From positions 186,001 through 250,000 of the forward strand of contig JBBPSI010000011.1 of assembly GCA_038093515.1 (NCBI GenBank): a DNA stretch of 64,000 bases, given 5' to 3'. Source of the stretch: Butyriboletus loyo (taxonomy: Eukaryota; Basidiomycota; Agaricomycetes; Boletales; Boletaceae). The notes beneath the pieces were generated by a model. It was not told the origin of the DNA, did no database searches, and saw only the letters and a program-made list of their open reading frames with translations. The position numbers were made by a program, and so were the translations under genes. This document shows positions 34,662 through 46,427 of the stretch, in pieces (the first letter of the stretch is position 1; each line of letters begins with the position of its first letter).

Positions 34662-35313
34662 TATATAGTGAACTGCAGGGGTAAACCTGTACTCCCACAC
34701 CCCACTAGGGTACAGACCTGCCACAGGTTTACCCAAGGGTCTGTCATATAGCTATACTATGCATGCTTATTTGTTGAGGGTGAGTGCATGAAGGTGAGGG
34801 CAGCATCAAGGGAGGGCAATGAGGAAAAGACAGAAGGGCTAGGAAGCAAGAGGGTGAGGGCCATCCTTCATGAGGTGGTTGCTCAGTGAGATGAGATGAG
34901 GAGAATGAGTAGTGTTGCTTGGATACACTATGCTATGAAAGTAATGAATGAGAACTTAGATTGTGCTAGGTACAACAGACAAGTGCAAACAAGGAGATGA
35001 CACAGAAAAAAGCACAAAAAATCTAGATGTTAGATTTTGCAGGTGTGTGCTGGGTTGTTGCCTACAAAATATCAGGTCATGTGATCAGGTGGCAACCAAT
35101 CAGAGTCAAAAACTGAAGTCATGTGACTGGGCAAGGAAACCTGAGAAAAGAGAAAGGATCAGTGAGAACTGGGGGACCTGACCTTCTGAGCACTTTGGAA
35201 GGTTGAATTGCACAAAAAAAGGGCCCACCAGAAGACAAGAGGCAGGCACAAGGACAGGCACAAAGGGTGGGTGGGTGTGATAAAGTGAAAGAGAGAGCAT
35301 CTGAGATGGCACA
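34662..35313. other. CpG-free interior of the inverted-repeat element
   Basis: 652 consecutive bases contain no CpG dinucleotide, while the flanking genes contain CpG every 10-20 bases. The stretch is purine-rich on the plus strand (GAGG, AAGGTGAGGG-like words) and has no supported ORF. It looks like long-methylated, deaminated transposon-derived DNA. Confidence 0.9.
34679..34734. repeat. Perfect 12-bp inverted repeat inside the element
   Basis: GGGTAAACCTGT (34679-34690) and ACAGGTTTACCC (34723-34734), 12/12 complementary with a 32-nt spacer; could be a hairpin or the remains of a nested element end. Confidence 0.75.
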
Positions 35314-35527
35314 CGATAGTGAGGGAGAGAGAAGAAAGGGAAACTGCAGGGAGAGATACCCACAGCCCATCTATCTATAGCGACCTGAACAATGTCGAGC
35401 TCTGAGAGAAGCTCACAGTGTCAGCATTGGCTAAGCTCTTGCATGAAGGCCTAGTTCTGGGTTGGCTCAAGTCCTACCTAGAACTTCCATGGCATGGTGG
35501 GTGCAATCAGATGAAAAAAAAAGCGTG

Positions 35528-35624
35528 TGTGCGGTTGTGAATTGCTCGAAGCGCAGCACGGCGGGTGATAATAAACTGCGATCAGACGAAATATTTGCGG
35601 TGGGAATATATGTGCAGATGTTCC
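35528..35624 (-). repeat. Right arm of ~1.1-kb inverted-repeat element
   Basis: Reverse complement of the left arm, 97 nt, no gaps, eight differences. It retains the CpGs that the left arm has lost. An A-rich run (35514-35522) lies just inside. Confidence 0.92.
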
Positions 35625-35902
35625 ACCATATATGTCCTCTTTGAAGTTTCCCTTATACCCTTGAAAGTAGTGCTGAAGTACCGGTTTCTGTAACTCGGAG
35701 TCCGGAGCAATCGTAACCCCTGTTGTTGCACACGTAGCTCGGTGAGCCAAAACGAATATGGGCAGATGCGTCCCATGAAAACTATTCTAGTGACCACCGA
35801 CAGGGAAGTTTGAGAACATGTCGGACATACGGGTCAGTGTAGCCGAGGATATAAATCAAAACCCTCATCGCCCCCCATAACTTCTAAGTTCATACCAAGA
35901 CA

Positions 35903-37520
35903 ATGGCACCCACCACGAATGCTCGCCTAACCTTTAACGACATCCCGACGGGTGGGTCAGCAAGCCAAGTTTGGGGCATATATGCTCACCGTCAGGACAG
36001 ATTACCCTATTCCTGGTCGCACAGTGGTGTACGATGCAAGCCAAACAGTCGACCTCGAGAACGTACCCTTGCGCGGAGGTATCCTCCTGAAAACATTGGT
36101 CTTATCGATAGATCCCTACATGAGAGGCCTTATGAGAGACCCAACCATCAAGTCCTATAGCGTGAGTTATCGTTCTAAATCGCAAAACGTATGCAGAGTC
36201 GATTCTCTGATAACTCGTGGTCTTGTGGTTAGCCTGCATTTCAACTCGGACAGCCGTACGTGTCTTCTTTTTCGCCGCGTTACGCTCTGAGTATAATGTA
36301 TCATGCTTTCTTAGGCTTCGAAATTATGGTGTGTGCGTCGTCGTTCGTTCCGAGAATCCCGCTTTCAATGCTGGCGATCATGTATATGGGATTTTCCGTG
36401 AGTAATCATAATAGTAAGTATAACATTCGATGTCAGTGGATCTTAGTTCGGCACAGCGTTCGAGGAGTACTCGGTACACACCCAAGTCGAGGGCTTCAGC
36501 AAGATAGAGAACAATTACAATCTCCCTTGGAGTGTGTTTATTGGGGCAGCTGGCATGCCAGGTACGATCTCCCAGCCTGTCAGGAGAACATCATGTAGTT
36601 CATTCGTCTCTTAAAGGTCAAACGGCGTACTGTGCTTGGAAGGAGTACGCCCAGGTAAAGAAGGTAAGCAATGACGGCAATCGCTGGCGCTCCTAGCTTA
36701 TCGCGATCTGAAGGGGGAAGTGGTATTCATAAGTACTGGAGCCGGCGCGGTCGGATCGTACGTCCCTTCATTCTTCATTGACAAGTACCCATCCATGAAA
36801 TGCATGATCACGATGTTTTAGTCTCGTCGTTCAGTTCGCGAAGCGCGACGGCCTCAAAGTGATTGCCTCGGCAGGCTCAGATGAGAAGGTTGCATTTATG
36901 AAGGAACTTGGTGCAGATGTAGCCTTCAACTACAAGACCACAAATACATCCGAGGTGCTCGAGAAGGAAGGTCCGATCGACGTGTATGTTGTTGTTTTAC
37001 CCATTTGAATAAGGGCGATGATGATGGTTGACTTCTTGTATAGGTATTGGGACAATGTCGGAGGCGAAACGCTCGAGGCAGCGCTGGAAGCTGCAGCTAC
37101 ATATGCACGCTTCATTGTGAGTCCGACTAACCAATAATTTTGTCATCATAACTTTACGTTTTTTTTTGAGGAATGCGGAATGATCTCCACGTATAACACG
37201 AAACCCTACCCATCGATGGTGAGTATCAAATCCAACTGTCCGGGTCCACGATTCCGAGTCTGAGCCTGCTGTTTTGTGACCACCAGAACCTGTTCAACAT
37301 TGTGACGAAGCAGCTTAAACTTTACGGTTTCCTTGCGTGGTCCGTTCTTCCAAAGTACAAGGACGCTTTCTATGCTGAAGTACCTGCACTGATCGCATCC
37401 GGCGAGCTCATGTTCAAAGAGGACCTCGCAAAGGGACTTCAAAGTGCAGGGGAGGCGATTTTAGCAGTACAGAAGGGTACGAACACGGGCAAGAGTGTCA
37501 TCGTCGTGGCGGATCAGTAG
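35903..37520 (+). CDS. NADP-dependent MDR oxidoreductase (prostaglandin reductase / LTB4 dehydrogenase-like)
   Basis: Zinc-independent medium-chain reductase that reduces alkenals or enones with NADPH. Rebuilt start: MAPTTNARLTFNDIPT, then after a 49-nt intron DYPIPGRTVVYDASQTVDLE. Further blocks: LKTLVLSIDPYMRGLMRD, GDHVYGIF, FEEYSVHTQVEGFSKI, PWSVFIGAAGMPG followed by QTAYCAWKEYAQV, nucleotide-binding loop STGAGAVGSLVVQFAKRDG, VIASAGSDEKVAFMKELGAD, DNVGGETLEAALEAA, ending GKSVIVVADQ. No catalytic zinc ligands (no Cys/His pair), consistent with this subfamily. About nine short introns. The natural substrate cannot be told. Confidence 0.88.
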
Positions 37521-37568
37521 ATTTTGAAGGAGTATATTTTATAGGCCCGCAGACAAAGTATGCGTATG

Positions 37569-40437
37569 TTACCTCATGATGTAAACACTCCCATCGCTTT
37601 CTACCCCCTCCCGAAGTGTTCGAATCTTCCCTGTTCTCAACAACATACTTTTGATATCCTTCTCCAAATCCAACCTCGATACTCCTTTGCCCAGGTTGAT
37701 TGTTTCAAAGTCGACAACGAAATTTGCTAGACGAGGCTTGGATAACTGAAAGGCAGGGGGTGGCGTCGTCGTCGTCTCGGCAGCATCTGTCGGAGAGGTT
37801 GAAGGTCGATTGTTTGAATGTATTTTTCCAACGGCCGATGCCTCAGCTTGGGGCTGCATGTAGCCCAAAATCTCACTAGCAGTCCGGTTCGATGGTGCCC
37901 GACGCATTTCTGTTGCGGCAACCTTCGCCTGCTTCGGTACTCGTGACTCGTGCTGAGCGGACCGTCGGCGTTTCTTGTCCACTTTTACACTCGGTATGTC
38001 TAGCTCGACAGCGCGCGCTTTCCCCTTGTCCTTGTTCTTCGCAATGAAACTAGGCTCTTTCCATGCTTCTGGGTCGTGTCTTGGAACGTGGGCAAGGCTT
38101 GCCTTTTCTTGTGCCTTATCCTCAGTCCGACCGACGGGAAGGACGGGAGCACGTGAGGATACTGCCCGCTCATCTTCCAATGAATCTGAGAAAAGTGAAT
38201 GCATAGAGCTCCGGGACCCAGGGCAATCAAACGATTGAGTGGAACTGCGGACGGAAACCCCGTCAGTGTCTTGCTTATTGGGAGACGGGTGTTGTATGGC
38301 CGAGGCACTAGCCAGACGTGAGGGCTGACGAGGTGGACTACTTTGGAGCGTAGAGTGCATTTGGGCCTTATCAACGAATAATTGCTTATCTTCGTGGTCG
38401 ACATTGGCGCCCCCTTCGCCCGCGTCATGTGTTCTGGTGTGTGTGTCCAACCTCACTTCTGTCCGCATGGTACTGTGTGTCGATTGCAACCCGTCGGTCT
38501 CTTTAACACCAGACTTTCCTACTCCAAGTAGTTCAATCTTTGGAGCACTCTGGGCGGGGGGGCGAGGCTTTCCTATGTTTTCAGTCGTGTACTTGTCATC
38601 CGCCGAGGCAGTTTCCTGTTCATCGATATCGCCATATATGGCCGAAGACTCTGCAAGCATCTTCGACGTACATATTGACGTGTTGACTAGCTTTTCCTCT
38701 CTAGGCGTGGATGCATTAGCAGGTTTAAACTCTTTTGCCAGAGATGATGAGAAAGCAGGTGAATGTGACAGCAACTGCGACTGTGAAATATATTGCAATT
38801 GTGAATTTGACTGGGACGATCCTGTACCAGATGCATCAGAATTGGGTACTAGAATCTGAACTGGGCCTTGATTGGTGGGATCTGGTCGGGAAAAGGGGAG
38901 TCCTGGATGGGGAACCTTTCTTTGAATGTTCTTCCGAATACCCATAGGCGCTAGCAGCGAGGACGATGGAGGGGGTAGAGACGAACTGAGGGGAGGTGGA
39001 GACGAACGAGGAAGCTGTTGGGAATGGCGAGGGGAGGAATAAGCAAATGGTTCAGGAGAACTGCAAGGAGGGGAGGAGGAGCGACGTATTGGAGAGTGTT
39101 TGATGCGTTGCGCAGGTGTAGGTGGTTGAAGAGAACGGGTATCTAACGTGAACACGGTATCCGTTGTGGTGTGCCCCTCTGTATCGGAGGGTGGGTGCGG
39201 GGTAATAGGCAAGACCTTTGATTCGTCATGTTGTTGGATTCCATTCCCAAGAGCGAATATATTGGCCTCGGCTGGAGTAACCGGACTGCCCCTGTTCGAT
39301 ATCGACCAATCTGTTGGGGTCCCTTGCCGTTGTAAGGAGGTAGGCGAAGGGGTGCGATGTGGTGGTGTGGGACATATTAAAGGCCCGCGGGATTCCAGTT
39401 GGCTCGCAGTGCTCAAGAGTGGTTCAACGGGAGGATGACTGAGTTCTGTTTCTGCATGGTCAGGGTTGGATCGTGAGCCCACCTATCGCGTAGGGGGGAT
39501 ACACGTACGTATAGGTCGTTCTTCCCCTGCTGGCTTGATCGCGAATTTCCATGGATCGACCTCAATTTTCTAGTCATTCAACTTAACACATTTCGGATGT
39601 TACAAGAAATAAATTAGCTCACCCGCCAGCGTTTAGCATACGCTCGTTTAAAATCCTGGGGCCGTTCGGGTTTGGGTTTCGCGACATCCTCGACAGCTTT
39701 GAGTATTTGATGTTTGGGGGCGGGAAGCAGTGAAAAGGGAGGGGGTGATGGGGATGATAGTGGTGCTTTTTTGTTTTGCATTACTTGCTGCTTGCGAAGC
39801 TTTAAGACATTTCTAAACGAGGGGATTAGACCAGGACGCTGGATATATGCGCGAACTTACCCACCCCCACCGTCCTGGCGAAGACCTAAGACCCATTCTC
39901 TCATGTTCTCGTCCGATTTGAGGTCACGGGGGTTGCCAAACAGGTGTCCGCCGGTGCCTATCGGATGGATATAATTAATTTCAAGTGATATGTGGGATAC
40001 GGGCGTATTTCCGAACGCATTTGGACCGAGGGGACGCGGAGAAAACATAGGGTGATAGCTGGAGACAAAAACGAGGAAGAAGCGAGAGTCGATAACGCTG
40101 CGGCCATGAACACTGTTACAAGGACTGAGAAGGCGACGTGTGGGGCGGCAGGAGTCTAACTGACCTCTTGTATTGGTCTACGGCGTCTCTTGAAATGCGA
40201 ACGGACAGTCTGTAATCCTTATCGGATATCCAAGCCCAAACGTAGTCGTCTTCTTGATAAGTAAGCAGCTGGGGGGAATGTCAGCATTGGCGAATACACT
40301 AACGAGGAACGTACGTCTGTGAGCTGGACTCTCTTTTTCTTGTTTGATACTGGGGCGTTGTAGAACTGGGCGCCATACGTCTCCGCGACGTCCATGAGGT
40401 AGTCGCGGATCCACGGACTCGACATCGACTCGGACAT
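37569..40437 (-). CDS. Probable shelterin subunit TPP1/Tpz1-like protein (OB-fold at N-terminus)
   Basis: TPP1/Tpz1 bridges the telomere single-strand binder Pot1 to the rest of shelterin and recruits telomerase. Exon 1 reads MSESMSSPWIRDYLMDVAET; 'PWI' at the start of the OB domain is a TPP1 hallmark (human RPWIRELI). After introns: DDYVWAWISDKDYRLSVRIS and RDAVDQYK, alignable to human VSDGTHSVRCLVTREAL, then SRFFLVFVSSYHPMF and VSHISLEINYIHPIG as the final strands. A long (~600 aa) Ser/Pro-rich disordered region follows, and the protein ends with a compact block PRLANFVVDFETINLGKGVS to RLDLEKDIKSMLLRTGKIRT. Introns near 40315-40270, 40165-40115, 39860-39815, 39625-39570 and 39510-39480. Assignment rests on motif reading, so treat as probable. 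Confidence 0.6.
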
Positions 40438-40567
40438 GGCGGACGAGTCATTCCAAGACTTGTCCGTACGCGCCTGCCATGTTACGCGTCATTACATCAT
40501 GTGTAATTTCACGTGACCAATACGCGCTCTGGTTGAATCGGACTTGTCGGTGCAGACTTCATCGACG

Positions 40568-43500
40568 ATGGCGCGACGAAAACCACCGCCAGCCGAGCAC
40601 GACGACGACGACGAGAAACGCTACTCCGCGTGCAGGTATCCCTCCTTGTGCTCTACCCTCCCCTGACACTGCTCACCCCTCCGCAGCTTGCCAGACTCAG
40701 TGGAACATCAACAGGCCCAGCCAAGGCAGCCTCCTGAGCGGTACCAGCCAGGCCAACTCTTGCCCACCATCTTGACTGGTGAAACCCTCGACATTGACGA
40801 CCCTTCTTCATCCGCACACGACCATGATCCATTTACCGACCCTCACTCGAGACCCAATTCACTCTACACCGACCATTCAGATACGCGCCCTCTCTCTCAG
40901 TATAGCCAACACAGTCAGCATTCCAACCGTTCGCTTCCCCAGCCACCAGCGAGCGTCCCCGTTCATCTCGTCGGTAATCCTTTCAGCTCGACACCCACCG
41001 TGTACGCACCGGATGATGCGAGCGGTCTCTCAGTGTCATACGATAACACTCTTGATCACTTTCAGCATGATACCGAGGCGTTTGCTTCGGGCGTGTATCC
41101 CCGTCAAAGCTACCGCCCGCCACGGTCACGTTCCCCAACCCCTTTTGGTGACGACGAAGACTATAGACTCGACGAGAACAACGTCGCACACTACACTGGT
41201 TATTCCCAATCATATGACCCCAGTCATGTTTCTGAAGAATTCGAACGTGATGACGACTATAATGACGAGTATGACATATCTCAGTATGCGGACGTTCCAG
41301 GTGAGGACGATGGAATGGAAGGGGGCGAAAAGACCCCTTCTTTGTCTACTTCCATCGAATCCGAAACTCCGGCCGAGACCATGCACTTTGGACCTGCCCC
41401 CATTGGTCGCGTCCGGCGTAGACTAAAAAAGAAACGTGTTCAACTCACCAACGGCAACCTGGTCGTCGATCTCAGTGTCCCACCCAAGCTTGTCCTGCCC
41501 TACCGCGGAGAAACAGAAATGACTAAAACCAGGTATACTGCCGTCACTTGTGATCCCGATGATTTCGAGAAAGAGAAATTCTTTCTTCGTCAGAACGAGA
41601 GTGGGCGTACTACAGAGTTGTTTATTGTTATCACTATGTACAATGTGCGTCCCGCATGTCAAGTCGTCGCCCTTGTCGAACCTGCTAACATGCAGTTATA
41701 TATAGGAAGACGAGGTTTTATTTTGCAGGACCTTGTATGGTGTGATGCGGAACATTGCACATCTCTGTTCCCGTAAAAACTCACAGACTTGGGGACCAGA
41801 CGCATGGAAGAAGGTTTGCCGAAGTGTAAGCTACTCACTTATTTCGGGCTGACAGTACATTGTAGGTCGTAGTCTGCATCGTTGCAGATGGACGAAAGAA
41901 GGTTCATCCTCGCGTCCTTGACTGCTTAACACTTCTAGGTGTTTACCAACCTGGGGACCACATGAAAAACGCCGTGAACAATAAAGAAGTGACCGCCCAT
42001 CTATTTGAATATACGACTTCCTTCGCCTTGGATCCGAACATCCAGTTCAAGTATCCGGACAAAGGCATTGTACCCACACAAATCATTTTTTGCATGAAAG
42101 AAAAGAATCAGAAGAAGATCAACAGCCATCGATGGTTCTTTAATGCGTTTGGGCCAATGTTACAGGCAGGTGGAATGGGGATCCGTGCAGAACTAGATTG
42201 ACCACCATACCGTAGCCGAACGTATGCGTATTGTTGGACGTTGGGACTCGCCCCGGGAACAACAGCATCTATCGTCTGTGGAAGACGTTTGACGTTAACT
42301 CGAATGTCGGTGGTGCTTGTGGAGAGATTGCAGCATACAAGGGCAAAAACTGGAAATACCTCTTGAATCCCTTGGGTAAAGTGGCACAGTTGCATAATTT
42401 GCACGCTTGGGCTAATTGTCCTTGCAAAGTGGCTGCGCAGAACTTTGAATACAAGTTGAGCAATATCTTGGACAAACCCACCGAGAGTATGTTTGGGTAT
42501 ATCAGCGTTCTGGTGAGCATAGTCGTTCTACATATGAATCAACGACTTACATGCGCATAGCCCGGCGCGTTTTCCGCTTACAGGTATGTGTGCAAGGACA
42601 TCAGAGTGCTGTCTCCGACCTTGCTGGATCTGCATAGGTATATTGCTTTGCAAAACAACAAGGATGGCCATGGTCCTCTCGCTTCCTACTTCAAAGGCGA
42701 GGTTCTCCACGGTAGCGATACGGATATTTTCACGTCAAACATGTGTAGGTAATTCACGCTTATTACCTGCTCGAAAACTGACGAGGGTGGCAGATCTCGC
42801 TGAGGATGTGAGGGACTTGTGATTTTTACAGAGTTCTAAATTCATGCTTTTCAGCGTATTCTTTGTTTCGAGCTGATAGCCAAATCCAACTCTAGCTGGT
42901 ACGGTTTTCATTTCACTGCCCTCGAAATCCAAATCACCCGTTTGTTCTTCAGGGTGCTCAAATACGTCAAAGGAGCGATCGGCGAGACCGATGTTCCCGA
43001 ATCGCTCCCGGAGTTCATATCCCAGCGTCGGCGATGGCTAAATGGCTCTTTCTTCGCCGCAGTCTATGCTATTGCGCATGTCGGTCAAATCATGCGTAGT
43101 GGGCATAGTCCGTGGAGGAAGATGACACTGCTTGTAGAAACAGTATACAACTGCATCAACATGGTGTTTTCGTGGTTTGGAATCGTGAGTTCGATGTAAT
43201 ATTTGCATGTCTAATGCTAAGCGGGATTGTCTTAGGGAAACTTTTATCTATTCTTTGTGAGCAGCTGACTTGCGATTGCTGTTATGCGTGGCATAGGTTA
43301 GGCTGACGAAACCGGAAAATAGGTTGTGCTAAGCTCATCCTTGGAGGATAAATCGTTTGGGTTAACGAATATCCAGTACTTCAATGCAATAGTTCAAGTA
43401 CGATGCATTCCCTTTCTGACGAGCATGTTCTGATGAAACATCTCTTTCAAGTATTTCCTAGCTTCGATCATCATCGCCTGTTTCCTTATGTCGATGGGGA

Positions 43501-44672
43501 ACAAGCCGAAAGCGTATGTCCTGCTGGTTTCCGTCCGAGTCGTTTTTACCAAGTCCCCTATTCCAGTGCTCATCTAAAATACAAGCTTGCGTCAATCTTT
43601 CTAGCTGTCTTGATGGTCTACCTAATCATCGCATCTGTGCTCTGCGGGATAGCAGCTGCCTCTCAAACGGGAGGAAGTATTGTACTATTGAGCATTGGTG
43701 TCACATACGGAGGTAAGGTTCCGATGTATGGCAGGAGTGGAAGAACGTTTCGCTGATGACGTCTTTTTGAACGTAAATTGTGGACATGCAGTCTATGTCC
43801 TGAGCAGCCTGCTTGCGTTCGATCCATGGCATCTCCTGACGAGTTTCGTGCAATACCTGTTGTTGACTCCAACATATGTTTGCATCTTGAGCATGTGAGA
43901 GTTCCTATTCTCGTGGAAAGGTCCGGTTGACTTGTGCACGCCAGATATGCGTACTCTAATCTAAATGACGTTTGTGTACCCTGTCTTACTTCGCCGCGTC
44001 TCGTTTACATCGTTTCGCACCTGTTTAGATTTCATGGGGAACGAAACAAGACGCAGTACCTGACGCAGACCTTGGAGCTGCTGTGCAGGATTCTCATTCT
44101 CAAGTGGACATCAAGATGCTCGCAGAAGCGGCTGATGTGAACGGGATCTACGAGGAAGCCCTCCACTCGCTGCGCGCCGCCAAGTTTTCCGACGTTGCGA
44201 ATGCACAGAGAGATGCCAAGATCAAGCAAGGGGCGCGGGGGAAAACAATGTCAAAAATGATGAGCGAACGGGAGAAGGAGCAAGCTGCGATGGACTATTA
44301 TGCCAACGTGAGGACCAACGTGCTGTTGACGTGGGTGTTGTCGAACGTGAGTGGGACACGTTCTTTTTCGAGTTGTCGTTGTTTCGGTGCCAACCATCGA
44401 TGCTGAACGAATGTCTGGACACAACGTAGGGTGTGCTCCTCTCGTTAATTCTGTCAGGTGCAAACTCTTCGAGCACGTTCAGTACGGACGCGGGTGTGTC
44501 GCGGACCAAGGGATACTTGATATTCATTCTAGTATTCGCGGCAATCACGAATGTTGTGGTGAGTTTGTTCCTTGTTTGAAGAAAAGAAGAGGCGCGAACT
44601 AAATATGTGGGTGATACGAAGCGGCTGGGAGGGTCGACATTATACCTGTTGACAAGGATCTTCACGCAGTGA
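40568..44672 (+). CDS. Chitin synthase (class I-III family, GT2)
   Basis: Plasma-membrane processive glycosyltransferase making chitin from UDP-GlcNAc. A ~250-residue disordered, Asp/Ser/Pro-rich N-terminus precedes [20 protein letters not shown]. Catalytic part: [109 protein letters not shown], and [20 protein letters not shown] carrying the Q-x-x-R-W motif (near 43020). Multiple TM helices follow ([40 protein letters not shown], then the C-terminal [10 protein letters not shown] region). Last exon ends [16 protein letters not shown], stop 44670-44672. More than ten introns; several join motifs exactly (N/EDEV, AED/RIL). No myosin or N-terminal TM domain, so classes IV-VII are excluded. Confidence 0.94.
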
Positions 44673-44784
44673 CGTGCAGGATATATCACTGGTCGTGTAT
44701 GATTAGTACGCGCAACCAATATAAGCTGCAATGACTCGAAACCGGATACGGGTGTGCAATTATGTTAGTCCGTCTGTACGAAAC

Positions 44785-46337
44785 TCAGGCAAACAGGTAA
44801 TCATAAAACGTTCCCTTATCGGTCCCTACAGCCCCAGCGAAACCTTTCCTGTCATTCTTAGCTTTCCTCTTCCTTCTTGCACCCAACTTGCGAGCGGTAT
44901 ATAGGGGTTGTGGGGACCTACGAGCTGGGGAAGGAGAAGAAGTTGAACGAGGATAGATTGTGCGCAAGCGATCTCGGTCGGCGCGGGCGCGAAAGGACGT
45001 TGGGTTCTCGCCTTGTTCTTCTAATTCAGCATCAGCAGGGAATCCAGCTCGAGTCATGATCGTGGTGTTCCAGGGATGAGACGGTGTGAGCGTTGTGTCC
45101 GCCGCCGCCGTCGCAACATCGTCTAACTCGGCACGAGTGGAAAGGGAGAGAGATTCCATTGATGCTGCGAAGCCACGGTCGTCTGCGTCGTCGTTCTCCA
45201 AATCGATGGCAAAGTGGGGCCCGCCGAGGACAGACCAGGAGGCAGGGGAAGAAGGGCGGGACTCTTCGATGTCAGAGAGTGCGCGAGTGCCAGTGGGTAG
45301 ATCGCCAGGGACAGAATCGATGTCCGAGGCGTCTGTAGCGTTGTAATCAGAGACATCTGTCGCGTTGAAGTCTGAGAGACTGGCATCGGAGACATGGGAG
45401 TCGGAGGCGTCGGTCGTGGGAGGTGTGTCAACCGTTCGGGATGCTGCGTTGAGATCCGGGCGGGTGATATTGGGGCGGAGGAGGTACGTGAGACGATAAC
45501 CGTCTATTTCCTTGCCTGGTGAGTGGAGTCAGCAGGTGAGAGGAGGCAGTGCGGAAGAGGAGACGTACTGAAGCTGACGACGCCGTACCACCTCGCGACG
45601 CAATGGACGACGTATCTCTCAAAACCGCCGTCGCGATAGCCAGGGTTTCCATCAGCGGGATCCGCCTTGACAGCCCACACGAGTCTTCCGGCTTCCCTAG
45701 CGACTTCCCTAATATCTTCCCTGTCGCCGACTGGGTCTCCAGGAAAGTGGAGAAGTCCCTTGGCTTGATCGGGGTTCAAGTAGGTTCCACCTTCGAGCCA
45801 TGCTGCAAGGTGGGACTCGACGGCTCTCACAAGGTAAGCAGAGGAGGCCCGGGCGCGGAGGGTACGGCGAGCGCCACGCAAAGAGAGGGAGAAGAGGCCT
45901 GCGGTGGATGTAGACAGGAGGGAGGGTGGAGGACGAGAGGGTGGAACGGGAAGGGTGCGGGGCAGGTACGTAGGTAGGGGATGCGGAAACGTGGACGAAG
46001 GAACCTGCAGTGGATGTGCAAAGTCGACGCTGGTTGGGAGAGTGATGTGTGGGTTATGCGTGAACGCGGCTGTGGGCGAGTCAGTCTTCAAGTCGGGCAA
46101 AGGAAAGCGACGGGGTGCACCGTTCTCGCGCCGTCTGACCCAGCGTTTTCCTTCCGGTTCTAGTCGATCTTTCTTGGCCCTGCGCTGGGAGAGAAGATCC
46201 TGGGACGAGACACGGAGATGCGCGAACCGGTCGGAAAGCTTCGGGTTGCGAAGGAGAGCAGGAAAGGACAGCGGGATGGGTCCCTGAGCGTCGAGCGGTT
46301 CGGCGCCGGTAGCTTGGGGTTGTTCGACGTCTGCCAT
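44785..46337 (-). CDS. R3H-domain protein (unnamed)
   Basis: Putative single-stranded nucleic-acid binding protein. N-terminal conserved block IPLSFPALLRNPKLSDRFAH and LEPEGKRWVRRREN resembles the fungal R3H-associated N-terminal region. The R3H domain follows: GGFERYVVHCVARWYGVVSF with R-V-V-H as the Rx3H core, then across an intron (45515-45450 region) EIDGYRLTYLLRPNI. Between these parts is a predicted helical segment (LVRAVESHLAAWLEGGTYLN). The C-terminal half is acidic with repeated SD/TD dipeptides (NATDVSDYNATDASDIDSV) and ends in a basic patch ARKLGARRKRKAKNDRKGFA. Start at MADVEQPQATG (46337). Convergent with chitin synthase, 112 bp apart. RNA target unknown. Confidence 0.8.
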
Positions 46338-46427
46338 GGTGGTGAAGATGGAGTGATGGTTTCTCCCAAGTGATAAGATACACGAACTCAAGATTAGAGT
46401 ATGCCTCAACCTTGTTCTCGCCCGTCA

